A stretch of 64,000 bases of DNA. It comes from Sediminibacterium goheungense. Lineage in GTDB: Bacteria; Bacteroidota; Bacteroidia; Chitinophagales; Chitinophagaceae. The DNA is taken from contig NZ_SNWP01000011.1 in NCBI RefSeq assembly GCF_004361915.1, forward strand, positions 496,001 through 560,000. The letters are read 5' to 3'. Below the pieces are notes generated by a model. That model was not told the origin of the DNA and did not search any database. It saw only the letters and a program-made list of their open reading frames with translations. Shown here piece after piece: positions 1-8,811 of the stretch; within the stretch, counting starts at the first letter, position 1; each line of letters opens with the position of its first letter. Made by a program: the position numbers and the translations under genes.

Positions 1-1
1 A

Positions 2-886
2 AAAAATAAGCAGTTCTCTTCATTTTATAACAATACCATCATCACAGGTAAAAATGGTCCAACAGCAGGCGAGGAAGAACTGGATGAACTGTTGAATATG
101 ATTTTTGCTACCAATGAAGTGGCAGAATATATGTGCAGAAGACTGTATCGCTGGTTTGTGTACTACGATATTGATGATATGGTTGAAAACAATATCATTA
201 AACCACTGGCTGTACTATTTCGTAATGCCAATTATGAAGTGGCGCCTGTATTGCGTACACTTTTGATGAGCGAACATTTTTTTGATATTCTTTCACGTGG
301 CTGCCAGATAAAAAGTCCGGTTGATCTGGTGGTGGGTATGTGTCGTGAATTTGAAATTCCTTTTCAACCCGATACGGAATACATTACCAATTATGGTCAC
401 TGGAACTATCTGGTTACCCAATGCAGTAATCTTCAACAAAACATCGGAGATCCACCGGATGTAAGTGGATGGAAAGCGTATTACCAGGAACCCCAGTTCT
501 ATGAAATATGGATCAACAGTGATACGCTTCCCAAGCGTAATCAGTTTACCGATACTATGGTAACCAATGGTTATACCTTTTCAGGAACAAAAATGATCAT
601 TGATGGTGCAGCACTGGCGAAAACATTCAGCAATCCCGGCGACCCCAATCAGCTGATCAATGATTTTACAAAACTCATGTACCGGATTGATTTATCAGAC
701 GCTTCAAAAGCACAGATCAAGAAAGATATATTGCTTGGAGGGCAGTCGCAGGATTATTACTGGACCAATGCATGGGATCAGTTTGTGAATAATCCGGGCG
801 ATATGGCCAATACCACCACAGTGCGTAATTATATACGTGATCTGCTGAAATATTTAATGAACCTCGCAGAGTACCAACTCGCTTAA
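2..886 (+). CDS. DUF1800 family protein, 3' part
   Basis: The reading frame is open from the first bases of the window, so this is the C-terminal part (294 residues) of a gene that starts upstream. The visible part reads FYNNTIITGKNGPTAGEEEL, then a helical stretch with MCRRLYRWFVYYDID and LLMSEHFFD. This pattern matches the C-terminal half of DUF1800 proteins (PF08811), large exported proteins of unknown function. The gene ends 11 bp before a DUF1501 gene. DUF1800 and DUF1501 genes are commonly paired in Bacteroidota and other phyla, which supports the family call. No biochemical role is claimed. Confidence 0.85.
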   Translation, partial: KNKQFSSFYNNTIITGKNGPTAGEEELDELLNMIFATNEVAEYMCRRLYRWFVYYDIDDMVENNIIKPLAVLFRNANYEVAPVLRTLLMSEHFFDILSRGCQIKSPVDLVVGMCREFEIPFQPDTEYITNYGHWNYLVTQCSNLQQNIGDPPDVSGWKAYYQEPQFYEIWINSDTLPKRNQFTDTMVTNGYTFSGTKMIIDGAALAKTFSNPGDPNQLINDFTKLMYRIDLSDASKAQIKKDILLGGQSQDYYWTNAWDQFVNNPGDMANTTTVRNYIRDLLKYLMNLAEYQLA

Positions 887-897
887 AACCTAACAAA

Positions 898-2469
898 ATG
901 CGAAGAAGAGATTTTTTACGCAATGCTGCACCCGCCGGTGTGATGCTGCCATCGCTGATCAATGGCATGACGGTAAAAGCTTTTGGTGCAGAGTCATTAC
1001 TCATGCAGGGTTTATTCCCACCCACCACCGAAACAGATCACGTATTGGTTATTATTCAGCTAAATGGTGGGAATGACGGATTGAATACAGTAATTCCGCT
1101 GGAGTATTTTCCCAATTATATCCGGGCCCGCTCAAACATGTATATACCACAACAGAAAGTGTTAACTCTGGAGGGCACGAATAAAGTGGGACTGCATCCA
1201 TCAATGACAGGTATGCAGTCATTATTCAATGACGGTAAAATGAGTGTGATTCATTCTGTGGGTTATCCGCAACCCAATTTTTCTCATTTCCGGGCCACTG
1301 ATATCTGGATGAGTGCGAGCGATAGTAAAGAAGTGGTGAACAGCGGATGGACAGGCCGATACCTGAATTATGAATACCCGAATTTTCCGAATGGTTATCC
1401 AAACAGTACAATGCCGGATCCGCTGGCTATTCAGATCGGATCAACTACCTCACTTGCCTTGCAGGGGCCGGCAGTGAGTATGGGTATGAGTATATCGAAT
1501 CCGAATAATTTTTATAACCTTATCAGTGGTGTGCAGGACCCTGCACCCAATACACCCGCAGGGAAAGAACTTACTTATATAAGAAAAGTAGCACAACAAA
1601 CCACGGAATACGCCGAAAGCATCAAAGCAGCATCAGCAAAAGTTACGCAGCAGGCACCCTATCCGAATAATTCACTCGCATCACAGTTAAAGATTGTGGC
1701 ACGTTTGGTGGCAGGCGGACTCAAAACAAGGATTTACATGGTAAGTTATGGCGGTTTTGATACACATTCTGCACAGGTGAATTCAACTGATACCACCACG
1801 GGTACACATGCCAACCTTCTGAAAAATGTAAGCGACTCTATCAAAGCATTTCAGGATGATTTGAAATTGCAGCAGGTAGAAGACAGGGTTGTGGGTATGA
1901 CTTTCTCTGAATTCGGGAGAAGAATAAAAAGTAATGGAAGTATCGGCACAGATCATGGTTCGGCAGCACCCATGTTTGTATTTGGTAAAAATGTGGATGC
2001 CAGTGTAATTGGTGATACGCCAAATATTCCGGTAACGGCCAGTTTTAATGATAACCTGCCTTTTCAATACGACTTCAGAAGTGTGTATGCTACTTTGTTG
2101 AATAAGTGGTTATGTGTAGATGCAAAGGATCTGGATCAGATTATGCTGAAAAATTTTCAGACACTGCCTATTATCAATTCATTGGCTTGTAATAAATCAG
2201 TGAATTTATCTGGTGAAAGTTTCATCACCAATTATCCCAATCCTTTCACAAATAATACCAATATCAGCTTTAAAACGACCGGTGGGCATACTTTGATTCA
2301 GGTAATGGATACCATGGGAAGGGTTATTGCCAGTGTTACAGACCGGGAATATGAAGCGGGTAACTATAATGTGGTCTTCGATGGATCGCGTTTACCGCCG
2401 GGTATTTACTATGCCCGTTTTCAGAATCTAACCCTGCAGCAGGTAAGAACCATGATCAAAGTGAGATAA
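898..2469 (+). CDS. DUF1501 family protein with Tat signal and T9SS sorting domain
   Basis: A 523-residue protein. The N-terminus (MRRRDFLRNAAPAGVMLPS) has a twin-arginine motif followed by a hydrophobic segment. The body carries DUF1501 features (PF07394, sulfatase/alkaline-phosphatase-like fold): QLNGGNDGLNTVIPL, HPSMTGMQSLF and FSEFGRRIKSNGS with GTDHGSAAP. The last ~85 residues (FITNYPNPFTNNTNISF ... GRVIASVTDR ... LPPGIYYARF) form a type A T9SS sorting domain, implying transport across the outer membrane and surface attachment or release. It follows a DUF1800 gene, probably in one operon. Tat export combined with a T9SS tail is unusual. The substrate is unknown. Confidence 0.9.
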   Translation: MRRRDFLRNAAPAGVMLPSLINGMTVKAFGAESLLMQGLFPPTTETDHVLVIIQLNGGNDGLNTVIPLEYFPNYIRARSNMYIPQQKVLTLEGTNKVGLHPSMTGMQSLFNDGKMSVIHSVGYPQPNFSHFRATDIWMSASDSKEVVNSGWTGRYLNYEYPNFPNGYPNSTMPDPLAIQIGSTTSLALQGPAVSMGMSISNPNNFYNLISGVQDPAPNTPAGKELTYIRKVAQQTTEYAESIKAASAKVTQQAPYPNNSLASQLKIVARLVAGGLKTRIYMVSYGGFDTHSAQVNSTDTTTGTHANLLKNVSDSIKAFQDDLKLQQVEDRVVGMTFSEFGRRIKSNGSIGTDHGSAAPMFVFGKNVDASVIGDTPNIPVTASFNDNLPFQYDFRSVYATLLNKWLCVDAKDLDQIMLKNFQTLPIINSLACNKSVNLSGESFITNYPNPFTNNTNISFKTTGGHTLIQVMDTMGRVIASVTDREYEAGNYNVVFDGSRLPPGIYYARFQNLTLQQVRTMIKVR

Positions 2470-2532
2470 AAATCGGCGAAATTTTTGCAACAATGATGTA
2501 AAAATTAAGATAAAACCTCTATTTTTACAACG

Positions 2533-4905
2533 TTGTTTCAAAAAATCACATATCGCCCTTTCATTTATCTGCTTTTTACCTTTCTTTCTATCGTAAAGGC
2601 CGAAGGGCAATGCACGCTTCTTTTTTCAGGTAAAGTCATGGATGCGGATACGCGCTTGCCCTTGACCAGTGCAAAAGTGGAGATACCTGCCCTTAAAATA
2701 ACAACACTTACAGATAAGGAGGGTAATTTTCGAATTGCGGGCATTTGTGCCGGTAACTACGATGTGTACATTTCGCATGTAAGTTGCAGCCCATTAACAG
2801 AACATCTTCATTTCAAAGACGATGTAAAGCACAATTTTTTACTGCCACATGCCAGTAATGAATTGGCAGATGTTACTGTGCGTGGTACCATTACAACCAA
2901 AGGAGCATCCATTGCACAGGATATCAAAGGAAAAGAGCTGGAAGCTCTAAGGGGACTGTCATTAGGTGAGTCATTACAAAAAATTACCGGTGTAAGCGTA
3001 TTACAAACGGGATCGAATATTTATAAACCTGTTATTCATGGGTTACATAGTAACAGGGTGCTAATATTGAATAATGGTATCAGGCAGGAGGGGCAGCAAT
3101 GGGGTAGTGAACATGCTCCTGAAATAGACCCCTTTGTTGCTAATCGTTTATCAGTTATCAAAGGAGCGAGTACCATTCGTTATGGTGGTGATGCAATTGG
3201 CGGTATAGTGTTGGTGGAACCTAAATTATTGCGATCTGTTCCTGGCATCAATGGAGAAATCAACCTGGTTGCATTTTCGAATAATAGGCAGGGAACTTTT
3301 TCCGCAATACTGGAAGGTAATTCAAAGAAAAATAATGCGTTCTCCTGGCGTTTACAGGGAACAGCTAAACGGGGGGGTAATGCTAAAACACCCAACTACT
3401 GGCTGGCAAATTCGGGTAATGAGGAGTTCAATGGTTCGGCGGCAGTTGGCTGGCGGTCATCAACCAAAGGAATTGATTTTTTCTACAGCATTTTTAATAC
3501 CAGACTGGCCATTTTCTCTGGATCACACATTGGTAATGTAACCGATCTGATGCAGGCTATAAGCAGCAAAGAACCCCCTGATTATATCAGGAACAGAGGT
3601 TTTACCTATGTTATAGACCGGCCTTATCAGCATGTACAACATCATCTGTTTAAAACCAAAGCTTTTCGCAATACAGGTGATATTGGTAAGTTAAACCTGA
3701 CACTTTCTTTTCAGCACAACTGGAGAAGAGAATACGATGTAAAGCGTTTTCAAACCAGTGCCAATGTGCCACAGCTTGATTTAAAAATGACCACAGCAGG
3801 AGCCGATCTTGTGTGGGATCATTTCAATACAGGACATTTCAGGGGAACCACAGGTATTACTGGTAGTTATCAGATTAACAGTTATACGTACCGTATGTTT
3901 ATACCCAATTACCATGCATTAAATATTGGCGCATTTATAGTGGAAAAATGGAACTATAAAAAATGGTTGATCGAAGGAGGGGTGCGTTTCGATCATCGAA
4001 GTATCAACAACACCAACACCAATCTGGGTGTACAATATCCAAACCGAACCTTTAATAATGTTTCGGCCAATACAGGCATTTCTTATCAGGCAGCAGAAGG
4101 CTTACAATTTACACTCAATGGCTCTACAGCCTGGAGAGCACCACAGGTAAATGAACTGTATAGTGATGGTTTACACCATGGTGCTGCAAGAATAGAGAAA
4201 GGAGATGTGAATCTCTTACCCGAACGTGCCAACAGCGTTATATTAAACACTGTGTATACCAGAAATAAATGGCAAATTGATGCTGGTGCATACATCAAAA
4301 ACATAGATAACTTTATTTATCTCTATCCTGTTTATCCGCCGGAATTAACTATACGAGGAGCTTTTCCCACATTCCGTTATGGTCAGGCACCTGTTATTAT
4401 GCATGGTTTCGATGTAAGTGTTGCCTATGCCATCAGCTCTCATTTTCAGCTGGAGGGCAAATCGTCTATAGTAAGGGCCAGAAATAAACAAACAAAAGAA
4501 TGGATGATTCAGATGCCCGCAGACCGTTTTGAAACGTCTTTACAGTATAGTTTGGGAGATTTGAAAAAGTGGAAAGAAACCTATATCAAACTATCTATAC
4601 AGCATATTAGCCGGCAAACACGTGTACCTGCTTCCGGTAATATTCCTGTTCAGCAACCTGGTGGTGCTACTGTAATGGGGTCAGATTACTTACCACCGCC
4701 GCCTGCTTATACGTTAACAGGTATTGAAGCGGGAACTATGCTTCAGGGAAAGATGCAGAAATGGCATATAACACTTACTGTGTCCAATCTTTTTAATGTG
4801 GTGTACAGAGAATATATGAATGCCTTCCGTTATTTCTCAGATGAAATGGGAAGGAATATCGGATTGAAACTTAAAATTCCATTTGAATCAAAAAGTAAAC
4901 CATAA
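2533..4905 (+). CDS. TonB-dependent outer-membrane receptor, ZnuD-like
   Basis: A 790-residue receptor. The frame opens at 2509 and the only sensible start is TTG at 2533, giving the signal peptide MFQKITYRPFIYLLFTFLS. It is followed by a carboxypeptidase-regulatory-like domain (SGKVMDADTRLPLTSAKVEI), a plug domain (VIHGLHSNRVLILNNGIRQ, then SVIKGASTIRYGGDAIGGI) and a beta-barrel ending IGLKLKIPF. The barrel motif ELYSDGLHHGAARIEKGD and the plug motif GSEHAPEIDPF resemble ZnuD-type receptors, so a metal such as zinc is a possible substrate. This is inference from motifs, not proven. A lipoprotein gene follows after 18 bp and is probably its partner. Confidence 0.88.
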   Translation: MFQKITYRPFIYLLFTFLSIVKAEGQCTLLFSGKVMDADTRLPLTSAKVEIPALKITTLTDKEGNFRIAGICAGNYDVYISHVSCSPLTEHLHFKDDVKHNFLLPHASNELADVTVRGTITTKGASIAQDIKGKELEALRGLSLGESLQKITGVSVLQTGSNIYKPVIHGLHSNRVLILNNGIRQEGQQWGSEHAPEIDPFVANRLSVIKGASTIRYGGDAIGGIVLVEPKLLRSVPGINGEINLVAFSNNRQGTFSAILEGNSKKNNAFSWRLQGTAKRGGNAKTPNYWLANSGNEEFNGSAAVGWRSSTKGIDFFYSIFNTRLAIFSGSHIGNVTDLMQAISSKEPPDYIRNRGFTYVIDRPYQHVQHHLFKTKAFRNTGDIGKLNLTLSFQHNWRREYDVKRFQTSANVPQLDLKMTTAGADLVWDHFNTGHFRGTTGITGSYQINSYTYRMFIPNYHALNIGAFIVEKWNYKKWLIEGGVRFDHRSINNTNTNLGVQYPNRTFNNVSANTGISYQAAEGLQFTLNGSTAWRAPQVNELYSDGLHHGAARIEKGDVNLLPERANSVILNTVYTRNKWQIDAGAYIKNIDNFIYLYPVYPPELTIRGAFPTFRYGQAPVIMHGFDVSVAYAISSHFQLEGKSSIVRARNKQTKEWMIQMPADRFETSLQYSLGDLKKWKETYIKLSIQHISRQTRVPASGNIPVQQPGGATVMGSDYLPPPPAYTLTGIEAGTMLQGKMQKWHITLTVSNLFNVVYREYMNAFRYFSDEMGRNIGLKLKIPFESKSKP

Positions 4906-4923
4906 TTCAAAAACCAAGTGTGT

Positions 4924-5481
4924 ATGAAAAAGCAAGTCACTTATGTATTGGCATCCTTTTTATTATTAGGAGCTGTATTAACAGGGTGTAAAAAAGATGA
5001 TAAAGCGCCTGAAAATGAGGAAGAGCTGATCACAACTGTAAAACTTACTTTTATAGAAGTAGGAAATTCCAGTAATACCACCACTTTTACATTTAAAGAT
5101 GCAGATGGTCCAGGCGGTGCAGCACCAAGCTTGAACCAGCAAATTAATCTGGCACCCAATAAGCAATACAACTGTACAATTTCTGTGCTGGATGAGAGTA
5201 AGACGCCTACAGAAGACATTACTGCAGAAATTATTGCTGAAGCCAATGATCATCAGTTTTATTTTGCACCCAATGGTGTAAATATTACCATCAATGGACT
5301 GAATAACGATCCACTGGGTCGTCCGCTGGGAGTTACCAGTGTATGGACAACAGGTGCTGCTGGTGCTGCTGGTACTGTAAAAGTTACCTTAAAGCATAAG
5401 CCAGGAGCTAAAGGCTCTAATGATGCCGTAACCGTTGGTGAAACAGATATAGAGATCGATTTTGCTGCACGTGTGCAATAA
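4924..5481 (+). CDS. Outer-membrane lipoprotein partner of the preceding receptor
   Basis: A 185-residue lipoprotein. The ATG at 4924 is preferred over a GTG two codons upstream because it gives a clean lipoprotein signal (MKKQVTYVLASFLLLGAVL, lipobox LTGC), followed by an acidic linker (KKDDKAPENEEELITTVKL). The rest is beta-rich with no catalytic motif seen. The opening ELITTVKLTFIEVG is typical of a Bacteroidetes lipoprotein group often annotated as 'type 1 periplasmic binding fold' and found beside TonB receptors. That name is from memory and unproven. It is probably co-transcribed with the receptor and is followed by two terminator-like hairpins. Confidence 0.75.
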   Translation: MKKQVTYVLASFLLLGAVLTGCKKDDKAPENEEELITTVKLTFIEVGNSSNTTTFTFKDADGPGGAAPSLNQQINLAPNKQYNCTISVLDESKTPTEDITAEIIAEANDHQFYFAPNGVNITINGLNNDPLGRPLGVTSVWTTGAAGAAGTVKVTLKHKPGAKGSNDAVTVGETDIEIDFAARVQ

Positions 5482-5515
5482 ACTTTCTCATGTGCGTTGA
5501 TCATATTAGCGCATA

Positions 5516-5558
5516 CCCGGTAAATGGTATTTTCTAATGCGTATTACCGGGCTTTTTT
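5516..5558 (+). terminator. Intrinsic terminator after the lipoprotein gene
   Basis: The arms CCCGGTAA (5516-5523) and TTACCGGG (5544-5551) pair perfectly and are followed by CTTTTTT. The hairpin lies 35 bp after the lipoprotein stop codon. Confidence 0.75.
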
Positions 5559-5565
5559 GCCTTCT

Positions 5566-5604
5566 ATCCCTGTTCCGGACCTAAATCCTGAGCAGGGATT
5601 TTTT
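5566..5604 (+). terminator. Second, weaker terminator-like hairpin
   Basis: The arms ATCCCTG (5566-5572) and CAGGGAT (5593-5599) run into a T-run. It lies just downstream of the first terminator, giving a tandem arrangement. Confidence 0.5.
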
Positions 5605-5681
5605 AAGATGACCCCCTTTTTAAGCAATACTTAAAACAGTTTTGTTCTTCCACATCTATGCTTTAAAAACGCCAGACTTCT

Positions 5682-5712
5682 TTATTCCTTATTTCATGTT
5701 CCTTATTCCGTA
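5682..5712. repeat. TTATTCCTTATTTC word repeat, single side
   Basis: The words TTTATTCCTTATTTC and TTCCTTATTCCGTATTT lie just upstream of the DUF2721 gene. They belong to the same family as the copies at 6171-6252, 18206-18296, 24600-24618 and 29144-29165. Confidence 0.5.
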
Positions 5713-5721
5713 TTTTTATGT

Positions 5722-6165
5722 ATGGAAATCAATCTAAATACACCTGCCCTTTTATTTCCTGCCATTAGCCTTATCATGCTGGCTTATACCAACCGTTTTC
5801 TGTCTTTATCCAATAGAATCCGCAGCCTGCATGATAAATACCAGAGTCATGAACAGAAACATATCATTCACGGGCAAATAAAAAACCTTCGGTATCGCCT
5901 GAAGCTGATTAAAAACATGCAGGCATTGGGTGTGATTACTTTTCTGGGGTGTATTATCTGTATGTACCTTATTTATACACAGTTCATGATGGTGGCCAAT
6001 ATTGTTTTTGCCATAAGTCTTATATGCTTTGCTGCATCTTTGTTTCTTTCACTTATTGAAATACAACTCAGTACCAAAGCACTCGAGCTCGAACTCAGTG
6101 ACATTGAAGGATTGGAAGATCCTTCCGTTATTGAATATTTCCGTAAGAAATTTGGACGGGACTGA
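5722..6165 (+). CDS. DUF2721 family membrane protein
   Basis: A 147-residue protein that matches the DUF2721 family (PF11026) in length and layout. It has an N-terminal membrane helix (LLFPAISLIMLAYTNRF), the conserved stretch SLSNRIRSLHDKYQ, a basic amphipathic linker, then two membrane helices (ALGVITFLGCIICMYLIYT and VFAISLICFAASLFLSLIE). The C-terminus is acidic and probably cytoplasmic. The function of the family is unknown. The gene stands alone, bracketed on both sides by TTCCTTATTCC-type repeats, with TATTTTTA, a near match to the -7 promoter box, just upstream of the ATG. Confidence 0.85.
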   Translation: MEINLNTPALLFPAISLIMLAYTNRFLSLSNRIRSLHDKYQSHEQKHIIHGQIKNLRYRLKLIKNMQALGVITFLGCIICMYLIYTQFMMVANIVFAISLICFAASLFLSLIEIQLSTKALELELSDIEGLEDPSVIEYFRKKFGRD

Positions 6166-6170
6166 AGTAA

Positions 6171-6252
6171 CAGAAGAATAAGAAATAAGGAATATGAAAT
6201 CCGAAAGGGGAAAAAATATACTTTCTCTGTTCCTTATTCCTTATTTCTCTGT
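6171..6252. repeat. Imperfect inverted repeat of the AAATAAGGAATA family
   Basis: The left arm around 6171-6200 (AAGAATAAGAAATAAGGAAT) pairs with the right arm around 6224-6252 (TTCCTTATTCCTTATTTC). It fills the gap between two convergent genes and might act as a bidirectional terminator, though it has no GC-rich stem. Confidence 0.6.
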
Positions 6253-6254
6253 TT

Positions 6255-8033
6255 TTAAGCGATACCTGACAACGTTTTTCTCTCTCCTATCTGCTGTCTC
6301 CACATAGCATAATACAATCCTTTTTCGTTAAGCAGGCTTTGGTGATTACCGGTTTCTACTACCTGTCCTTTTTCCAATACATAAATTCTGTCGGCATGCA
6401 TGATGGTACTGAGGCGGTGTGCAATCATCACGGTAATCTGTTCCTTCTCATCTGATATATGTCGGATTGTATTGGTAATTTCTTCTTCCGTAATACTGTC
6501 CAATGCCGAAGTGGCCTCATCGAATATCAGTAGATGCGGATGACGTAATAAGGCACGTGCAATAGAGAGTCGTTGTTTTTCACCGCCGCTTAATTTAAGT
6601 CCGCCTTCACCAATCATGGTATCCAGACCCTTTTCTGCTCTGGATAAAAGATTGTCGCAACTGGCTTTATGCAGGGCTTCCAGCAGATCTGCATCTGTTG
6701 CTTCGGGGTGAACAAAGCTCAGGTTCTCACGAATGGTGCCCGCAAAAAGTTGCGTGTCTTGGGTAACAAAACCAATCTGGTTACGCAGTTCATCAAAATT
6801 CATATCAGCACCATTCACCTTATTATAGTAAATATGCCCTTCCTGCGGACGGTATAAGCCTACCAGTAATTTCACCAATGTACTCTTACCAGAACCCGAT
6901 GGACCTACAAAAGCAATGGTTTCGCCTTTTTTAACGTCAAACGAAATGCCGTCGAGTGCACGGTATTGGGCGGTCTGGTGTTTAAAGACAACCTCATTAA
7001 ATTCCAGTTTTTCAATTAAGCCTACCTGCTGTGGATGCTCGGGCCGTGGCTCTACTTTTTTCTCCATCAGGTTATGGAAATTATTGAGAGAAGCTTCTGC
7101 TTCCCGATAGCTCATGATAATACTGCCGATTTCCTGTAAGGGTCCAAAAATGAAGAAACTGTAAAACTGAAGCGATATGAGCTGACCAACCGTTAATACA
7201 TCCCGATAAATGAGCCACATAAGTGTAAACGTAATTACCTGACGTAAAAAGTTTACCATGGTGCCCTGTATAAAGCTGAGGGAGCGGATGCTCTTTACTT
7301 TTTTTAATTCAAGCCCGAGAATTTTGTAGGTATTTGTATTCAGCCGCTTTACTTCCTGATCGGTTAGGCCAAGACTTTTTACCAGCTCAATGTTGCGTAA
7401 GCTTTCTGTAGTAGATCCTGCCAGTGAAGTGGTTTCCTTAACAATGGTTTTTTGAATGACTTTAATTTTTTTACTGAGCAGGTTGGTAACAAACGCAATG
7501 AGTGCGGCACCGCCCAGAAAAATGGGTATGATAGACCAGTGCAATTTGGTAGCATAAATAGATACAAATACAACACTCACGATGATACCAAACAAGACAT
7601 TGATTACATAACCGATGAACTTTTCGGTATCAGACCTTACTTTAGTCAAAATCGATAATGTTTCACCACTGCGCTGGTCCTCAAATTCCTGATAAGGTAG
7701 CCGCATGGAGTGTCTGAGACCGTCGGTAAATATTTTGGCACCAAATTTCTGGATGATAACGTTTACGGTATAGTCCTGAAAAGCCTTGGCAATCCGGCTT
7801 ACCATGGCAGTACCCACCAGTAACAGGAGCATGGTCATAATGCCATTGATAAACTGACTTTCTGTACGAAAGCTGCCATCTGTATTGGTTTTTGGGTGGT
7901 TGGCGAACTGGTCAATCAGTTTACCAAAGATCATGGGGTCAAATAAAGAGAAGGTCTGGTTAATGCCCGCAAGCACCAAAGCCAATACTACCAGCCATTT
8001 ATAGGGTTTCAGATAATACAAGAGAATCTTCAT
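6255..8033 (-). CDS. MsbA-type ABC exporter (membrane domain fused to ATPase)
   Basis: A 592-residue half-transporter. The N-terminal half has six predicted membrane helices, starting MKILLYYLKPYKWLVVLALV. The C-terminal half is a complete ATPase with Walker A GPSGSGKST, a Q-loop (GFVTQDTQLF), signature LSGGEKQRLSIARALL, Walker B LLIFDEATSALD and the switch histidine (MIAHRLSTI). The start is the ATG at 8033. A GTG 42 codons upstream would translate an intergenic repeat and is rejected. Such homodimeric exporters move lipids, drugs or peptides, and the substrate here is unknown. A second exporter of this type lies at 41244-43067, and both have the same hairpin repeat just upstream. Confidence 0.92.
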   Translation of the reverse strand: MKILLYYLKPYKWLVVLALVLAGINQTFSLFDPMIFGKLIDQFANHPKTNTDGSFRTESQFINGIMTMLLLLVGTAMVSRIAKAFQDYTVNVIIQKFGAKIFTDGLRHSMRLPYQEFEDQRSGETLSILTKVRSDTEKFIGYVINVLFGIIVSVVFVSIYATKLHWSIIPIFLGGAALIAFVTNLLSKKIKVIQKTIVKETTSLAGSTTESLRNIELVKSLGLTDQEVKRLNTNTYKILGLELKKVKSIRSLSFIQGTMVNFLRQVITFTLMWLIYRDVLTVGQLISLQFYSFFIFGPLQEIGSIIMSYREAEASLNNFHNLMEKKVEPRPEHPQQVGLIEKLEFNEVVFKHQTAQYRALDGISFDVKKGETIAFVGPSGSGKSTLVKLLVGLYRPQEGHIYYNKVNGADMNFDELRNQIGFVTQDTQLFAGTIRENLSFVHPEATDADLLEALHKASCDNLLSRAEKGLDTMIGEGGLKLSGGEKQRLSIARALLRHPHLLIFDEATSALDSITEEEITNTIRHISDEKEQITVMIAHRLSTIMHADRIYVLEKGQVVETGNHQSLLNEKGLYYAMWRQQIGERKTLSGIA

Positions 8034-8113
8034 GGAAATGATTTGAGGGTAATAGACTGTCAATTTCCGTACAATTTTTGAAAAAGTGACAAAATGCCGG
8101 GAAAGGGCATTTT

Positions 8114-8180
8114 GTGAGTAGTGAGTAGTCAGTAGTGAGTAATAGGTGTTTCTACTCACTACTGACTACTCATTGCTCAC
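8114..8180. repeat. GTGAGTAG-family hairpin, copy 1
   Basis: Arms 8114-8141 and 8153-8180 are 28 nt long with two mismatches and an 11-nt loop. Both contain the core GAGTAGTCAGTAGTGAGTA. Further copies are at 41084-41175 and 63642-63777. This one begins 81 bp upstream of the exporter start codon. Confidence 0.9.
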
Positions 8181-8262
8181 TATCCACATCTGTTAATAAT
8201 AAGAAATTATTAAGCCGTTGGATGGTACCAGATTATTGGTAACTTACAAAAACCTTCCTCAT

Positions 8263-8736
8263 ATGCGTTGGAGAAAATTTAACGGCGAACAGATCCAGTT
8301 GCCCATTAAAGAAGCGGTGGCAGAAGCCATCAAACGCGAAACGGCACAGGGCATTAAACTCAAAGTATGTATTGGCACCGACAGCCAGGTAAAAGGCGAT
8401 GATACCGAGTTTGCTACGGTTATCGTTTTTCTGCGCGAGCACAGTGGTGGTTTTATGTACATACACAATGAGAAAACCAAACAGAAATACCACATTAAGG
8501 AAAGAATGCTGGTAGAAGTAGCTAAGAGTATTGAAATAGCATACGAACTATGCGACCTGTTTATTGAACATCAGGTTGATATGGAAGTACATGCCGATAT
8601 CAATACCAATCCTCAGTTTAAAAGCAACGATGCTTTAAGAGAAGCCATGGGGTATATACTCGGTATGGGCTTTGCCTTTAAAGCCAAACCGGAAGCTTTT
8701 GCAAGTAGTTGTTGTGCTGATAAAGTCGTGAACTGA
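8263..8736 (+). CDS. YkuK-type ribonuclease H-like protein (DUF458)
   Basis: A 157-residue protein starting at ATG 8263 (MRWRKFNGEQIQLPIKEAV). A TTG 15 codons upstream is possible but less likely. The motif VCIGTDSQVKGDDTEFATVI is the first acidic strand of an RNase H-like fold. Further conserved acidic stretches are EIAYELCDLFIE and MEVHADINTNPQFKSND. The pattern matches the YkuK/DUF458 family (PF04308), whose enzymatic activity is not established. It is a single gene, divergent from the ABC exporter and convergent with engB, with no operon partner. Confidence 0.8.
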   Translation: MRWRKFNGEQIQLPIKEAVAEAIKRETAQGIKLKVCIGTDSQVKGDDTEFATVIVFLREHSGGFMYIHNEKTKQKYHIKERMLVEVAKSIEIAYELCDLFIEHQVDMEVHADINTNPQFKSNDALREAMGYILGMGFAFKAKPEAFASSCCADKVVN

Positions 8737-8811
8737 TTCCTGTAAATATTTCTGCTTTGTTCCGTAGCAGTAATTTACTGTTAGGGCATACGCATCTCTG
8801 ATATGAAAACG

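Noticed and set aside
8034..8159. N-terminal extension of the exporter at 6255-8033
   Set aside because: It starts with GTG inside a GTGAGTAG hairpin. The extra residues (SLLTTHYS) are repeat-derived, and MsbA-type proteins start near the first membrane helix.
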